Shown here piece after piece: positions 53,293 to 61,867 of a DNA stretch of 64,000 nucleotides. The stretch is from the NCBI RefSeq assembly GCF_900996235.1, contig NZ_CAAJGM010000208.1, positions 743,596 to 807,595 of the forward strand. The letters run 5' to 3'. The translations under genes were made by a program, and so were the position numbers. Under the pieces are notes generated by a model. That model made no database searches, was not told where the DNA came from, and worked only from the letters and a program-made list of their open reading frames with translations. Each line of letters starts with the position of its first letter. Positions within the stretch are counted from its first letter, which is position 1. The stretch comes from Paraburkholderia sp. BCC1885 (GTDB lineage: Bacteria > Pseudomonadota > Gammaproteobacteria > Burkholderiales > Burkholderiaceae).

Positions 53293-54675
53293 ATGAATCA
53301 ATCCGCCCAAGCGGCTCAAGTGGGCCAGACCACAGCGGGCCAAACCGCATTCCGCGCGCAACTGCTGACGTTCAACGGCGACCCCGCGCAATCGTCCAAC
53401 GCCGCGGTCTTCCACGAAGACGGCCTGCTGATCGTCGAAGACGGCCACGTCGTTGCAACGGGCGCCTATGCGGCGCTGGCGGCGCAACTCATGCCCGGCA
53501 CGCCTGTGCAGGACCTGCGCGGCAAGCTGATCGTGCCGGGCTTCATCGACACCCACATCCACTATCCGCAAACCGACATGATCGCCTCGCCGGCGCCCGG
53601 TCTGCTGCCGTGGCTCGAAACCTACACGTTCCCGACCGAACGCCGCTTCGCCGATCCGGCCTATGCGCGGGACACGGCGAGCTTTTTCGTCGACGAACTG
53701 CTGGCCTGCGGCACGACGACGGCGCTGGTGTATTGCACGGTGCATAAGGAATCGGCCGACGCGCTCTTCACCGAGAGCGAAGCGCGCAATCTGCGCATGG
53801 TGGCCGGCAAGGTGCTGATGGACCGCAATTGCCCCGAGTTCCTGCGCGACACCGCGCAATCGGGCTACGACGACAGCGCCGAGCTGATCGGCCGCTGGCA
53901 CAATCGCGGCCGCCAGATGTATGCGCTGACGCCGCGTTTCGCGCCGACCTCGACCGAGGCCCAGCTCGAAGCCTGCGGCGTGCTCGCGCGCGAGCACGCG
54001 GACATCTTCATCCAGAGCCACGTCGCGGAGAACACCGACGAGGTGAAGTGGGTAGCGGATCTGTTCCCCGGTCACCGCAGCTATCTGGACATCTACGATC
54101 ATTACGGCCTACTGCGCCGCCGCGCTGTGTATGGCCATTGCATCCATCTGGATCAGGAAGACCGCCGGCGGATGGCGCAGACCGGCACGCTCGCCTCGCA
54201 TTGCCCGACCTCGAATCTGTTCCTCGGCAGCGGCCTGTTCGACTTCGACAAGGCCGACGAAGCCGGCATGCCGATCGCACTGGCCACCGACGTCGGCGGC
54301 GGCACCTCGTTCTCGATGCTGCAGACGATGAACGAGGCGCATAAGGTGGCGCGTCTCACCGGCCATCATCTGACGGCGACGCGCATGTTCTGGCTCGCCA
54401 CGGCAGGTGCGGCCGAGGCGCTCGACCTGGCGGACAAGGTGGGCACGCTGGCGCCGAAGTCGGAGGCGGATTTCGTCGTGCTCGATCCGCAGGCGACGCC
54501 GCTGCTCGCGCGCCGCACCGCGCGCACCGGGACGCTCGAAGAATTGCTGTTCGCCTTCGCGCTACTCGGCGACGACCGCGCCATCTTCGAAACCTACGCG
54601 GCCGGCAAGCGCGTGCACAAACGCGATGAGGCGCGTCAGCACACCGCGCAACGCAAGGCGAAGATCGCGGCGTAG
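53293..54675 (+). CDS. guaD: guanine deaminase
   Basis: A 460-residue amidohydrolase that turns guanine into xanthine, feeding XdhABC. The metal motif is VPGFIDTHIHYPQTD (His88, His90). Further GuaD motifs are QSHVAENTDEV, GHCIHL and LATDVGGGTSFSM. The length is standard. It lies about 110 bases after the deaminase gene, and the GGAG at 53276-53279 may be its ribosome site. A strong terminator ends the cluster. Confidence 0.95.
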   Translation: MNQSAQAAQVGQTTAGQTAFRAQLLTFNGDPAQSSNAAVFHEDGLLIVEDGHVVATGAYAALAAQLMPGTPVQDLRGKLIVPGFIDTHIHYPQTDMIASPAPGLLPWLETYTFPTERRFADPAYARDTASFFVDELLACGTTTALVYCTVHKESADALFTESEARNLRMVAGKVLMDRNCPEFLRDTAQSGYDDSAELIGRWHNRGRQMYALTPRFAPTSTEAQLEACGVLAREHADIFIQSHVAENTDEVKWVADLFPGHRSYLDIYDHYGLLRRRAVYGHCIHLDQEDRRRMAQTGTLASHCPTSNLFLGSGLFDFDKADEAGMPIALATDVGGGTSFSMLQTMNEAHKVARLTGHHLTATRMFWLATAGAAEALDLADKVGTLAPKSEADFVVLDPQATPLLARRTARTGTLEELLFAFALLGDDRAIFETYAAGKRVHKRDEARQHTAQRKAKIAA

Positions 54676-54708
54676 GCCGTCTGAGCCTCGCCAGCCAGCC
54701 ATGCAAAA

Positions 54709-54742
54709 CGGCCCGGCAGGATCATCCTGCCGGGCCGCTTTT
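54709..54742 (+). terminator. terminator of the purine-catabolic cluster
   Basis: A perfect 14-base inverted repeat (CGGCCCGGCAGGAT) with a one-base centre is followed by CTTTT. It closes the cluster after guaD. Confidence 0.88.
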
Positions 54743-54802
54743 ACTGGCGTGCGCCGAGTCTTGCCAACCCCGGTCATGTCAACCCTCGCGCCAACCTGAC
54801 TC

Positions 54803-55483
54803 CTACTGCACGACCACTGGCGCCGAAGCCGGCGCCGGCGCACCGGCCGCCTCATTCGACACCCCGGCGTTCCTGTTCACCGGTAGCTTGACGGTGCGCA
54901 CCGCGCCGTTGCCGAGCGGGAAGTCCGCCAGCGCGCTATGCGCCAGATACGGCATGGCCCGCACCAGCGACGGTTCGTCGCCCGCATTGCGCGCGAGCAC
55001 GTTGTAGACCTCGTCGCCGGTCACGCGATCCGTGATGCGGATGCCGAGCGTATGCGTAAATACCGGATACGACTGGCTCACATAAGCCGGCGGAAACGGC
55101 CCGAAAGGCCCCCACGGATCGAGCGGGCGCCCCCAGTAGGGACCTGGCCACGGGCTGCTGTAGAACACCGGCTGTGTCACGTTCAGGGTGTCGGTGCGGG
55201 TGCCGTATGACAGGCCCACCAGATAGTGCGCCTGCTGCGGGTCGGTCTGGCGGAACGCGCGCGTCGCCAGGTCGTTGGCCACCAGCACCTCGTAGGTCTG
55301 CTGCTCCAGGCTGTTCTGCTGCGCGGGGCTGCGCGTGAAGGCGTAGGTGCGGCTCGCATCGTTGCCGTTCCAGGCGGAGAAGGCCGTCACCTGGGTCGTC
55401 ACATAGCTGGTGCAGCCGGACAGCATTGCCGTCAGCGCGGCCAGCATCAGCATGGCGCGCCGGGTCCAACGGTCTGATTTCAT
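54803..55483 (-). CDS. DUF4136 domain-containing lipoprotein
   Basis: A 226-residue outer-membrane lipoprotein candidate. The N-terminus is basic then hydrophobic with a lipobox LSGC (Cys24). A DUF4136-type region includes FSAWNGNDASRTYAFTRSPAQQNSLEQQTYE. The middle is Pro/Gly/Trp-rich (SPWPGPYWGRPLDPWGPFG). The function is unknown. The start at 55483 puts the lipobox at a normal distance. It is divergent from pepN. Confidence 0.85.
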   Translation of the reverse strand: MKSDRWTRRAMLMLAALTAMLSGCTSYVTTQVTAFSAWNGNDASRTYAFTRSPAQQNSLEQQTYEVLVANDLATRAFRQTDPQQAHYLVGLSYGTRTDTLNVTQPVFYSSPWPGPYWGRPLDPWGPFGPFPPAYVSQSYPVFTHTLGIRITDRVTGDEVYNVLARNAGDEPSLVRAMPYLAHSALADFPLGNGAVRTVKLPVNRNAGVSNEAAGAPAPASAPVVVQ

Positions 55484-55696
55484 GTCTTCCTTATCCTTGC
55501 GGCCATTTCCGCTCACTTTTCCGAATCACCGTCCAATCATTGCCGCAGGCGTGCGCGGCGGCCCGATCATACGCTGACCCGGCCCTAAGACAAAAAGTTC
55601 GCCGCGCAGAGCTCGCCCGAGCTTTGTACAATGGCTCGGTATACCGGTGCGCACTGGATGCGCGGCCGGCTCGATACCTTATTCTTACAAAATGCC

Positions 55697-58390
55697 ATGG
55701 CTGATACCGCTACACCTCCTGTGATTCGCCGCGCCGACTACGCGCCGCCCGCTTTCCTGATCGACACCGTCGCGCTCGAATTCGATCTCGTGCCGCAACG
55801 CACGGTCGTCAAGAACACCATGCGCGTGCGCCGCAACCCCGACGCCAGCCACGCCGCGCATCTCGAACTGGTCGGCGAGCGCCTCGAATTCGTCAGCGCG
55901 GCCATCGACGGCGCGCCGTATGCCGCGGCACGCGCCCACGAGCATGGCCTGACGCTCGAAAATGTGCCGGAGAGCTTCGAACTGACGCTCGTCAGCATCT
56001 GCCAACCCATTGAAAACACTACGCTCTCGGGCTTGTACGTGTCCAGTGGCAACTTTTTCACCCAATGCGAGGCGGAAGGTTTCCACGGCATCACCTATTT
56101 CCTCGACCGCCCGGACGTGATGGCCACCTACACGGTCACCCTGCGCGCCGATAAAGCCGCCTACCCGGTGCTGCTGTCGAACGGCAATCTGCTGGAAGAA
56201 GGCGATCTGCCGGATGGCCGTCACTTCGCCCGCTGGGAAGACCCGTTCCGCAAGCCCTGCTACCTGTTCGCGCTGGTGGCGGGCAAGCTGGTGTGCATCG
56301 AGGAGCGCGTGAAGAGCGGCTCCGGCGCGGAAAAACTGCTGCAGGTGTGGGTCGAACCGCAAGATCTCGACAAGACCCGCCATGCGATGGATTCGCTGAT
56401 CCATTCCATCCGCTGGGACGAGGAGCGCTTTGGGCTCGAACTGGATCTGGACCGCTTCATGATCGTCGCGGTGAGCGACTTCAACATGGGCGCGATGGAA
56501 AACAAAGGGCTCAACATCTTCAACACGAAGTACGTGCTGGCGAACCCCGAGACGGCGAGCGATACCGACTTCGCCAACATCGAAGCCGTGGTCGGCCACG
56601 AGTATTTCCACAACTGGACCGGCAACCGCGTCACCTGCCGCGACTGGTTCCAGTTGAGTCTGAAGGAAGGCCTGACGGTATTCCGCGACCAGGAATTCTC
56701 CGCTGACATGGCCGGCGGCGCGACCGACGAAGCCGCGCGCGCCACCAAACGCATCGAAGACGTGCGCGTGCTGCGCCAGATGCAGTTTGCCGAAGATGCG
56801 GGTCCGATGGCCCATCCGGTGCGCCCGGAGAGCTACGTCGAGATCAACAACTTCTACACGATGACGGTCTATGAAAAAGGCTCGGAAGTCGTGCGGATGT
56901 ATCAGACGCTGTTCGGCCGCGAAGGCTTCCGCAAGGGCATGGACCTGTACTTCAAGCGCCACGACGGCCAGGCCGTGACCTGCGACGACTTCCGTCATGC
57001 GATGGCGGATGCGAACGGCCGCGATCTCACGCAATTCGAGCGCTGGTACAGCCAGGCCGGCACGCCGCGCGTCACCGTCAAGACCGACTACGACGCCGCG
57101 CAGCGCAAGTACCGCGTGACGCTCACGCAAGGCTATGGCGACGCCGCCCCGGCCGCCCGCGAAACGCAAAAGGGCCCGCTGCTGATTCCGTTTGCAATCG
57201 GCCTGATCGGCAAGGATGGCGCCGATCTGCCGCTGCGCCTTGAAGGCGAAGCGGGCGCGGCGCCCAGCACCACGCGCGTGCTCGAACTGACCGAAACCTC
57301 GCAGACCTTCACGTTCGTCGAGGTTGCCGAGAAGCCGCTGCCTTCGCTGCTGCGCAATTTCTCGGCGCCGGTGATCGTCGAATACGACTACAGCGCCGAC
57401 GAACTGGCATTCCTGCTCGCTCACGACAGCGATCCGTTCAACCGCTGGGAAGCCGGTCAACGGTTGGCGACGCGCGAATTGCTCGCGCTGACCGGCCGCG
57501 CTGCGGGCGGCCTGCCACTGCAACTGGACGATTCGGTGGTGGCCGCGTTTGCGCGCGTATTGACCGACGCGTCGCTCTCGCCGGCGTTCCGTGAACTGGC
57601 GCTGATCCTGCCGTCCGAGGCGTATCTCGCCGAGCAGATGGCCGAGTCGAACCCGGCGGCCGTGCATACCGCCCGCCAGTTCGTGCGCAAGCGCCTCGCC
57701 ACGGCGCTCAAGAACGAATGGCTCGCGCTCTACGAGCAGCACCATACGCCGGGCGCTTACGAGGCTACCTCAAAGGCGGCCGGTCATCGCGCACTGAAGA
57801 ACCTGGCGCTTTCCTACCTCGCCGAACTGGACGATCCGGCTGACGCCGTGCGGCTCGCCTCGGCGCAATACGCGGCGGCCAACAACATGACCGACCGCTC
57901 GGCCGCGCTGTCCGCGCTGCTGAACGCGGCAGCGACGGGCGGCGGCAGGCAGGCGCAGGACGCACTCGCCGATTTCTACCAGCGCTTCGAACACGAAGCA
58001 CTCGTCATCGACAAGTGGTTCGCCCTGCAGGCCACCCAGCGCGGCAGCGCGCAGCGTCCGGTGATCGAGAGCGTGCGCAAGCTGATGACGCATCCGGCCT
58101 TCAACCTGAAGAATCCGAACCGCGCCCGCTCGCTGATTTTCGGCTTCTGCATGGCCAACCCCGCGCAGTTCCACGCCGAAGACGGCTCGGGTTATGCGTT
58201 CTGGGCCGAGCAGGTGATTGCCCTCGACGCACTGAATCCGCAAGTCGCCGCCCGTCTGGCCCGCTCGCTGGAATTGTGGCGCCGCTTCACGCCGAAGTTG
58301 CGCGACGGCATGCGCGCCGCGCTGGAGAAAGTCGCGGCGCAAGCGAAGTCGCGCGACGTGCGCGAGATCGTGGAGAAAGCGCTCGCTTAA
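55697..58390 (+). CDS. pepN: aminopeptidase N
   Basis: An 897-residue M1 zinc metallopeptidase that removes N-terminal residues from peptides in the cytosol. The GAMEN substrate motif is at 265-269. The zinc site is H301-E302-x2-H305 with Glu324 (HEYFHNWTGN ... KEGLTVF). DUF3458-type C-terminal domains follow. The length matches E. coli PepN. The ATG at 55697 gives the family N-terminus, and an upstream in-frame start adds 22 residues with no support. Confidence 0.95.
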   Translation: MADTATPPVIRRADYAPPAFLIDTVALEFDLVPQRTVVKNTMRVRRNPDASHAAHLELVGERLEFVSAAIDGAPYAAARAHEHGLTLENVPESFELTLVSICQPIENTTLSGLYVSSGNFFTQCEAEGFHGITYFLDRPDVMATYTVTLRADKAAYPVLLSNGNLLEEGDLPDGRHFARWEDPFRKPCYLFALVAGKLVCIEERVKSGSGAEKLLQVWVEPQDLDKTRHAMDSLIHSIRWDEERFGLELDLDRFMIVAVSDFNMGAMENKGLNIFNTKYVLANPETASDTDFANIEAVVGHEYFHNWTGNRVTCRDWFQLSLKEGLTVFRDQEFSADMAGGATDEAARATKRIEDVRVLRQMQFAEDAGPMAHPVRPESYVEINNFYTMTVYEKGSEVVRMYQTLFGREGFRKGMDLYFKRHDGQAVTCDDFRHAMADANGRDLTQFERWYSQAGTPRVTVKTDYDAAQRKYRVTLTQGYGDAAPAARETQKGPLLIPFAIGLIGKDGADLPLRLEGEAGAAPSTTRVLELTETSQTFTFVEVAEKPLPSLLRNFSAPVIVEYDYSADELAFLLAHDSDPFNRWEAGQRLATRELLALTGRAAGGLPLQLDDSVVAAFARVLTDASLSPAFRELALILPSEAYLAEQMAESNPAAVHTARQFVRKRLATALKNEWLALYEQHHTPGAYEATSKAAGHRALKNLALSYLAELDDPADAVRLASAQYAAANNMTDRSAALSALLNAAATGGGRQAQDALADFYQRFEHEALVIDKWFALQATQRGSAQRPVIESVRKLMTHPAFNLKNPNRARSLIFGFCMANPAQFHAEDGSGYAFWAEQVIALDALNPQVAARLARSLELWRRFTPKLRDGMRAALEKVAAQAKSRDVREIVEKALA

Positions 58391-58431
58391 GCACGCTGCA
58401 CAGGCGCGTCATACAGGAGCGTCTTCGTAGG

Positions 58432-58461
58432 AAAAAGCCGGCACGCGTTGCCGGCTTTTTT
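58432..58461 (+). terminator. terminator of pepN
   Basis: AAAAAGCCGGCA-CGCGT-TGCCGGCTTTTTT, 41 bases after the pepN stop. Confidence 0.9.
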
Positions 58462-58589
58462 ACGTCTATACGGACCGGCTGTAGGGATTCGTTAGCCATC
58501 CGGATGACTGTTTTTTCTGGGCCACCGGGGTGAAAGTAAAGCCATTCATTTAATGGTTTACGTTTAACGTGACGCGTTATATCATCCCT

Positions 58590-58871
58590 ATGATTACGAC
58601 ATTCGGCAACAAGGCCACAGCACTATTGTTTACTGGTAGCTTCGTGCGTTCGCTGCCCACGCAGATCCAGCACATTGCGCATCGCAAGCTGCTCATGATC
58701 CATGCGGCCGCTTCGGTCGAAGATCTCTATACGCCACCCGGCAACCGGCTGGAAGCGCTGCAAGGGGAACGAAGCGGGCAATGGAGCATCCGCATCAACG
58801 CGCAGTGGCGTATCTGCTTTCACTTCGTGAACGGCGAGGCGCTGAATGTCGAGATCGTCGATTATCACTGA
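58590..58871 (+). CDS. higB: HigB/RelE-type toxin
   Basis: A 93-residue ribosome-dependent mRNA interferase candidate. The HigB-type pattern includes RKLLMIHAAASVEDLYTPPGNRLEALQGERSGQWSIRINAQWRICF (split here over residues about 33-80). The start is the ATG at 58590; an in-frame GTG at 58569 is less likely. It is the first gene of a toxin-antitoxin pair, with the antitoxin after 19 bases. Toxin-first order is typical of higBA. Confidence 0.9.
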   Translation: MITTFGNKATALLFTGSFVRSLPTQIQHIAHRKLLMIHAAASVEDLYTPPGNRLEALQGERSGQWSIRINAQWRICFHFVNGEALNVEIVDYH

Positions 58872-58890
58872 TTGATTGGGAGACCCGAGC

Positions 58891-59346
58891 ATGGTCATCA
58901 AACGCAGCGAGCTGAACAGCACCGATTTTTCGGATCTCGATACCGGCGAGCGGATCGCGCCGGTTCATCCGGGGGAAATCCTGCGCAGCGAATTCCTCGA
59001 CCCGCTCGGCATGTCGGTCAATGCGCTGGCAAAGGCACTGCATGTGCCCACGCCGCGCATCAACGACATCATGCTGGGCCGGCGCGCCATTTCGGCGGAC
59101 ACGGCTTTGCGCCTCGCCCGCTATTTCGGCGCGAGCGCGCAGTTCTGGCTCAATCTGCAAATCGACTACGACCTGCGCATTGCCACCGAGGCGGCCGGCG
59201 AACAGATTGCAAGCGAGATTGAGCCGCTCGCCAGGGCGCGGCGCCCGAAACTGCCCGGCATGCCGCGCGCTCATGCGCGCGCTACGGCCCTTGCCGCCGG
59301 CGCCGTAAGCAGCGTGGCCGCCGTCAAACCGCGGCGCAGGGCCTGA
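58891..59346 (+). CDS. higA: HigA-type antitoxin, extended
   Basis: A 151-residue XRE-family antitoxin. The helix-turn-helix lies at about 42-75 (MSVNALAKALHVPTPRINDI, AISADTALRLARYFG), with the VHPGEILRSEF lead of HigA/VapI. It should bind HigB and repress the pair. Usual HigA proteins are about 100 residues. The extra C-terminal part here (about 115-151) is basic and Ala/Arg-rich. The start at 58891 has a GGGAG ribosome site; the in-frame upstream TTG is unlikely. Confidence 0.88.
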   Translation: MVIKRSELNSTDFSDLDTGERIAPVHPGEILRSEFLDPLGMSVNALAKALHVPTPRINDIMLGRRAISADTALRLARYFGASAQFWLNLQIDYDLRIATEAAGEQIASEIEPLARARRPKLPGMPRAHARATALAAGAVSSVAAVKPRRRA

Positions 59347-59422
59347 GATTCGACGCCGGCACGGGAAAGTCACGGCGAGCAGGTAAAATCGGACTATTCC
59401 TAGGCCTTATCGGAGTACTGCA

Positions 59423-60439
59423 ATGGCTTTGCAACGTCGTACCACTCTTACGAAGTACCTGATCGAACAGCAGCGTGAGACCAACAACTTGCCGGCGGAT
59501 CTGCGGCTCCTGATCGAAGTCGTAGCGCGGGCTTGCAAGGCGATCAGCTACCACGTCAGCAAGGGCGCGCTGGGCGATGCGCTCGGCACGGCGGGCAGCG
59601 AGAACGTCCAGGGTGAGGTGCAGAAGAAGCTCGACATCCTCTCCAACGACATCCTGCTCGAAGCGAATGAATGGGGCGGCAATCTGGCCGGCATGGCGTC
59701 CGAGGAAATGGAGAAGTTCTCGCCCATTCCGGCGAACTATCCGAAGGGCGAATATCTGCTGGTGTTCGATCCGCTGGACGGTTCGTCGAACATCGACGTG
59801 AATGTGTCGATCGGCACCATCTTCTCGGTGTTGCGTTGCCCTGACGGCCAGCAGCCGACCGAACAGTCGTTCCTGCAACCCGGCACGCAACAGGTCGCCG
59901 CCGGTTATGCCGTGTACGGCCCGCAAACCGTGCTGGTGCTCACCACGGGCAATGGCGTGAATTGCTTCACACTCGACCGCGAACTGGGTTCGTGGGTGCT
60001 TACTCAAAGCGACATGACCATCCCGGTCGAAACGCGCGAGTACGCCATCAACGCGTCGAACGAACGCCACTGGTACCCGCCGGTCCAGCAGTACGTTGGC
60101 GAACTGAAGGCCGGCAAGGACGGCCCGCGTCAGGACGACTTCAATATGCGCTGGATCGCCTCGATGGTGGCTGACGTGCACCGTATCCTGAACCGCGGCG
60201 GCATCTTCATGTACCCGGCCGACATGCGCACGCCGGACAAGCCGGGCAAGCTGCGTCTGATGTACGAAGCGAATCCGATGGCATTCATCGTCGAACAGGC
60301 GGGCGGCGCCGCGACCAACGGCGAGAAGCGTATTCTCGACATCGTCCCGAAAAGCTTGCACGAACGTGTGGCCGTCTTCCTCGGCTCGAAGAACGAAGTG
60401 GATCGCGTGACGCGCTACCATCGCGAAACAAAAAGTTGA
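59423..60439 (+). CDS. fbp: fructose-1,6-bisphosphatase class 1
   Basis: A 338-residue phosphatase that makes fructose 6-phosphate in gluconeogenesis. The metal and substrate motif VFDPLDGSSNID is at 114-125. Met-Ala-Leu-Gln-Arg-Arg begins a typical N-terminus, and the C-terminal ADMRTPDKPGKLRLMYEANPMAF motif is visible in parts. GGAG lies 8 bases before the ATG. It borders the integrative element on its left. Confidence 0.95.
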   Translation: MALQRRTTLTKYLIEQQRETNNLPADLRLLIEVVARACKAISYHVSKGALGDALGTAGSENVQGEVQKKLDILSNDILLEANEWGGNLAGMASEEMEKFSPIPANYPKGEYLLVFDPLDGSSNIDVNVSIGTIFSVLRCPDGQQPTEQSFLQPGTQQVAAGYAVYGPQTVLVLTTGNGVNCFTLDRELGSWVLTQSDMTIPVETREYAINASNERHWYPPVQQYVGELKAGKDGPRQDDFNMRWIASMVADVHRILNRGGIFMYPADMRTPDKPGKLRLMYEANPMAFIVEQAGGAATNGEKRILDIVPKSLHERVAVFLGSKNEVDRVTRYHRETKS

Positions 60440-60448
60440 GCCGGGGGC

Positions 60449-60478
60449 TTGTCAAAGCGCTCATAGAGTCCCTATAAT
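60449..60478 (+). promoter_or_regulatory. sigma-70 promoter of the tRNA-Thr gene
   Basis: TTGTCA (60449-60454) and TATAAT (60473-60478) with an 18-base spacer. It lies 16 bases before the tRNA 5' end and reads towards the element. Confidence 0.8.
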
Positions 60479-60493
60479 CTCGTTTCTCCTGAT

Positions 60494-60533
60494 GCCGGAA
60501 TAGCTCAGACGGTAGAGCAGCGCATTCGTAATG
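60494..60533 (+). pseudogene. truncated tRNA-Thr(CGU), element attachment junction
   Basis: The 40 bases match the 5' half of tRNA-Thr(CGU): acceptor GCCGGAA, D-arm GCTC...GAGC, anticodon stem-loop GCGCATTCGTAATG. After TAATG the sequence departs from tRNA (AAGTATGCC), and no variable loop, T-arm or 3' acceptor half follows. An integrase gene lies 172 bases on. A tyrosine recombinase element has most likely split the tRNA near its anticodon loop. The missing half, or an intact copy, should lie at the far junction or elsewhere. Confidence 0.85.
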
Positions 60534-60575
60534 AAGTATGCCGCTACGGCACAAACAGCGAGATATCAACGACTT

Positions 60576-60602
60576 AAGCGCACTTTCGAGTGCGCTTTTT
60601 TC
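60576..60602 (+). terminator. terminator downstream of the truncated tRNA
   Basis: AGCGCACT-TTCG-AGTGCGCT followed by six T. A strong hairpin between the split tRNA and the integrase gene. Confidence 0.9.
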
Positions 60603-60705
60603 GTTTTGGCACACGCCTGGCACAGTGGGCACGCAAAACCACGGCACCTGGCGATAACCACCGCCCGTCACGCTGCGCTCAATTCGACGGGGGGATGAGA
60701 CCAAC

Positions 60706-61848
60706 ATGGCTACTATCCGTGAACGCCGGGACGCGCAGGGGAAGAAGTCGTACCACGTCCAGATCCGGCTAAAAGGCTTTCCCCCGCAGACCCAAAGCTT
60801 TGACAGCAAAACAATTGCCAGGCAGTGGGCCGCCCACGTGGAAGCCGAACTGCGCGCCGGGCGCTATATGCAGCGCGTCGAAGCAGAGCGCCATACGGTG
60901 CGGGAATTGCTGGAGAAGTACCGCAATGAAATACTGACCCCTCACAAACCCCAACGCGTGCGCGACCAAGGCCTGATCCTGAACTGGTGGGAAAGCAAGC
61001 TGGGCATGTATAGCCTCGCTGAACTCTCACCGGCACTGATTGGCGCATGCCGGGACCAACTGGCGGCCACCCCTGTCGGGAAGGACAAGCCTCGGGCGCC
61101 GGCCACCGTGGTGCGTTACCTCGCGACTCTCTCGCACGTGCTGAGCGTTGCCGTCAAGGAATGGCAGTGGCTTGAAGAGTCACCCATGCCAAAGGTCTCC
61201 AAGCCACGCGTGAGTAATGAACGCGTTCGCCACCTGACGGACGAAGAACGCAAGCGGCTGATCAAGGCGGCCAGCGAATCCGCCAACACCTATCTGCATG
61301 CCATCGTCATCATCGCGATCTCGACGGGCATGCGCTACGGCGAGCTCATGAATTTGCGCTGGCGAGACATAACGCTCGCTGAAGCAGACCGTTACGCGCT
61401 CATCGTCCTCGACCGGACAAAAAACGGCGAGCGGCGTGGGCTACCCGTCACAGGCGCGGCGCTGAAGGAAATCAAACAGCTTCGGGCACAATACCTCCGC
61501 ACGCATCAAGGGCGCGCCACGCCCGATGCCCTGCTGTTTGCAAGCGAAAGCGACCCCGACAAGCCGGTTCAGATCCGCAAGGCATGGGACACGGTACTCA
61601 GGCGCGCCAAGATCGAAAATTTCCGTTTTCACGATCTGCGACACACAACGGCCAGCTATCTTGCGATGGGCGGCGCGACGGCTCCCGAAATCGCTGAAAT
61701 CCTCGGACACAAGGATCTCAAGATGGTCAAGCGGTATGCGCATTTCGGCAAGGACCACATCGCCAAGGTGTTAATCCGCATGTCGGAAGCACGTTTTGGC
61801 GCCGATGTTGAACCGGCGTCCGCGCAGTCACCGCCCGACGCGACGTAA
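60706..61848 (+). CDS. tyrosine-type site-specific integrase
   Basis: A 380-residue tyrosine recombinase that integrates and excises the element. The N-terminal part (1-60) is a DNA-arm/Arm-binding-type region, a SAM-like core-binding domain is at about 62-160, and the catalytic domain at about 175-360. The catalytic set is complete: Arg210 (TGMRYGEL), Lys239, His309 and Arg312 (FHDLRHTTASYL), His335 (GHKD) and Tyr344 (RYAHF). No frameshift is seen, so it may be active. Its target is probably the adjacent tRNA-Thr. The start is the ATG at 60706. Confidence 0.95.
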   Translation: MATIRERRDAQGKKSYHVQIRLKGFPPQTQSFDSKTIARQWAAHVEAELRAGRYMQRVEAERHTVRELLEKYRNEILTPHKPQRVRDQGLILNWWESKLGMYSLAELSPALIGACRDQLAATPVGKDKPRAPATVVRYLATLSHVLSVAVKEWQWLEESPMPKVSKPRVSNERVRHLTDEERKRLIKAASESANTYLHAIVIIAISTGMRYGELMNLRWRDITLAEADRYALIVLDRTKNGERRGLPVTGAALKEIKQLRAQYLRTHQGRATPDALLFASESDPDKPVQIRKAWDTVLRRAKIENFRFHDLRHTTASYLAMGGATAPEIAEILGHKDLKMVKRYAHFGKDHIAKVLIRMSEARFGADVEPASAQSPPDAT

Positions 61849-61867
61849 CCGAGAAGACAATTCGAAA

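Noticed and set aside
55685..57745. 686-codon open frame antisense to pepN
   Set aside because: Same reason: it mirrors pepN codons and shows no family motif.
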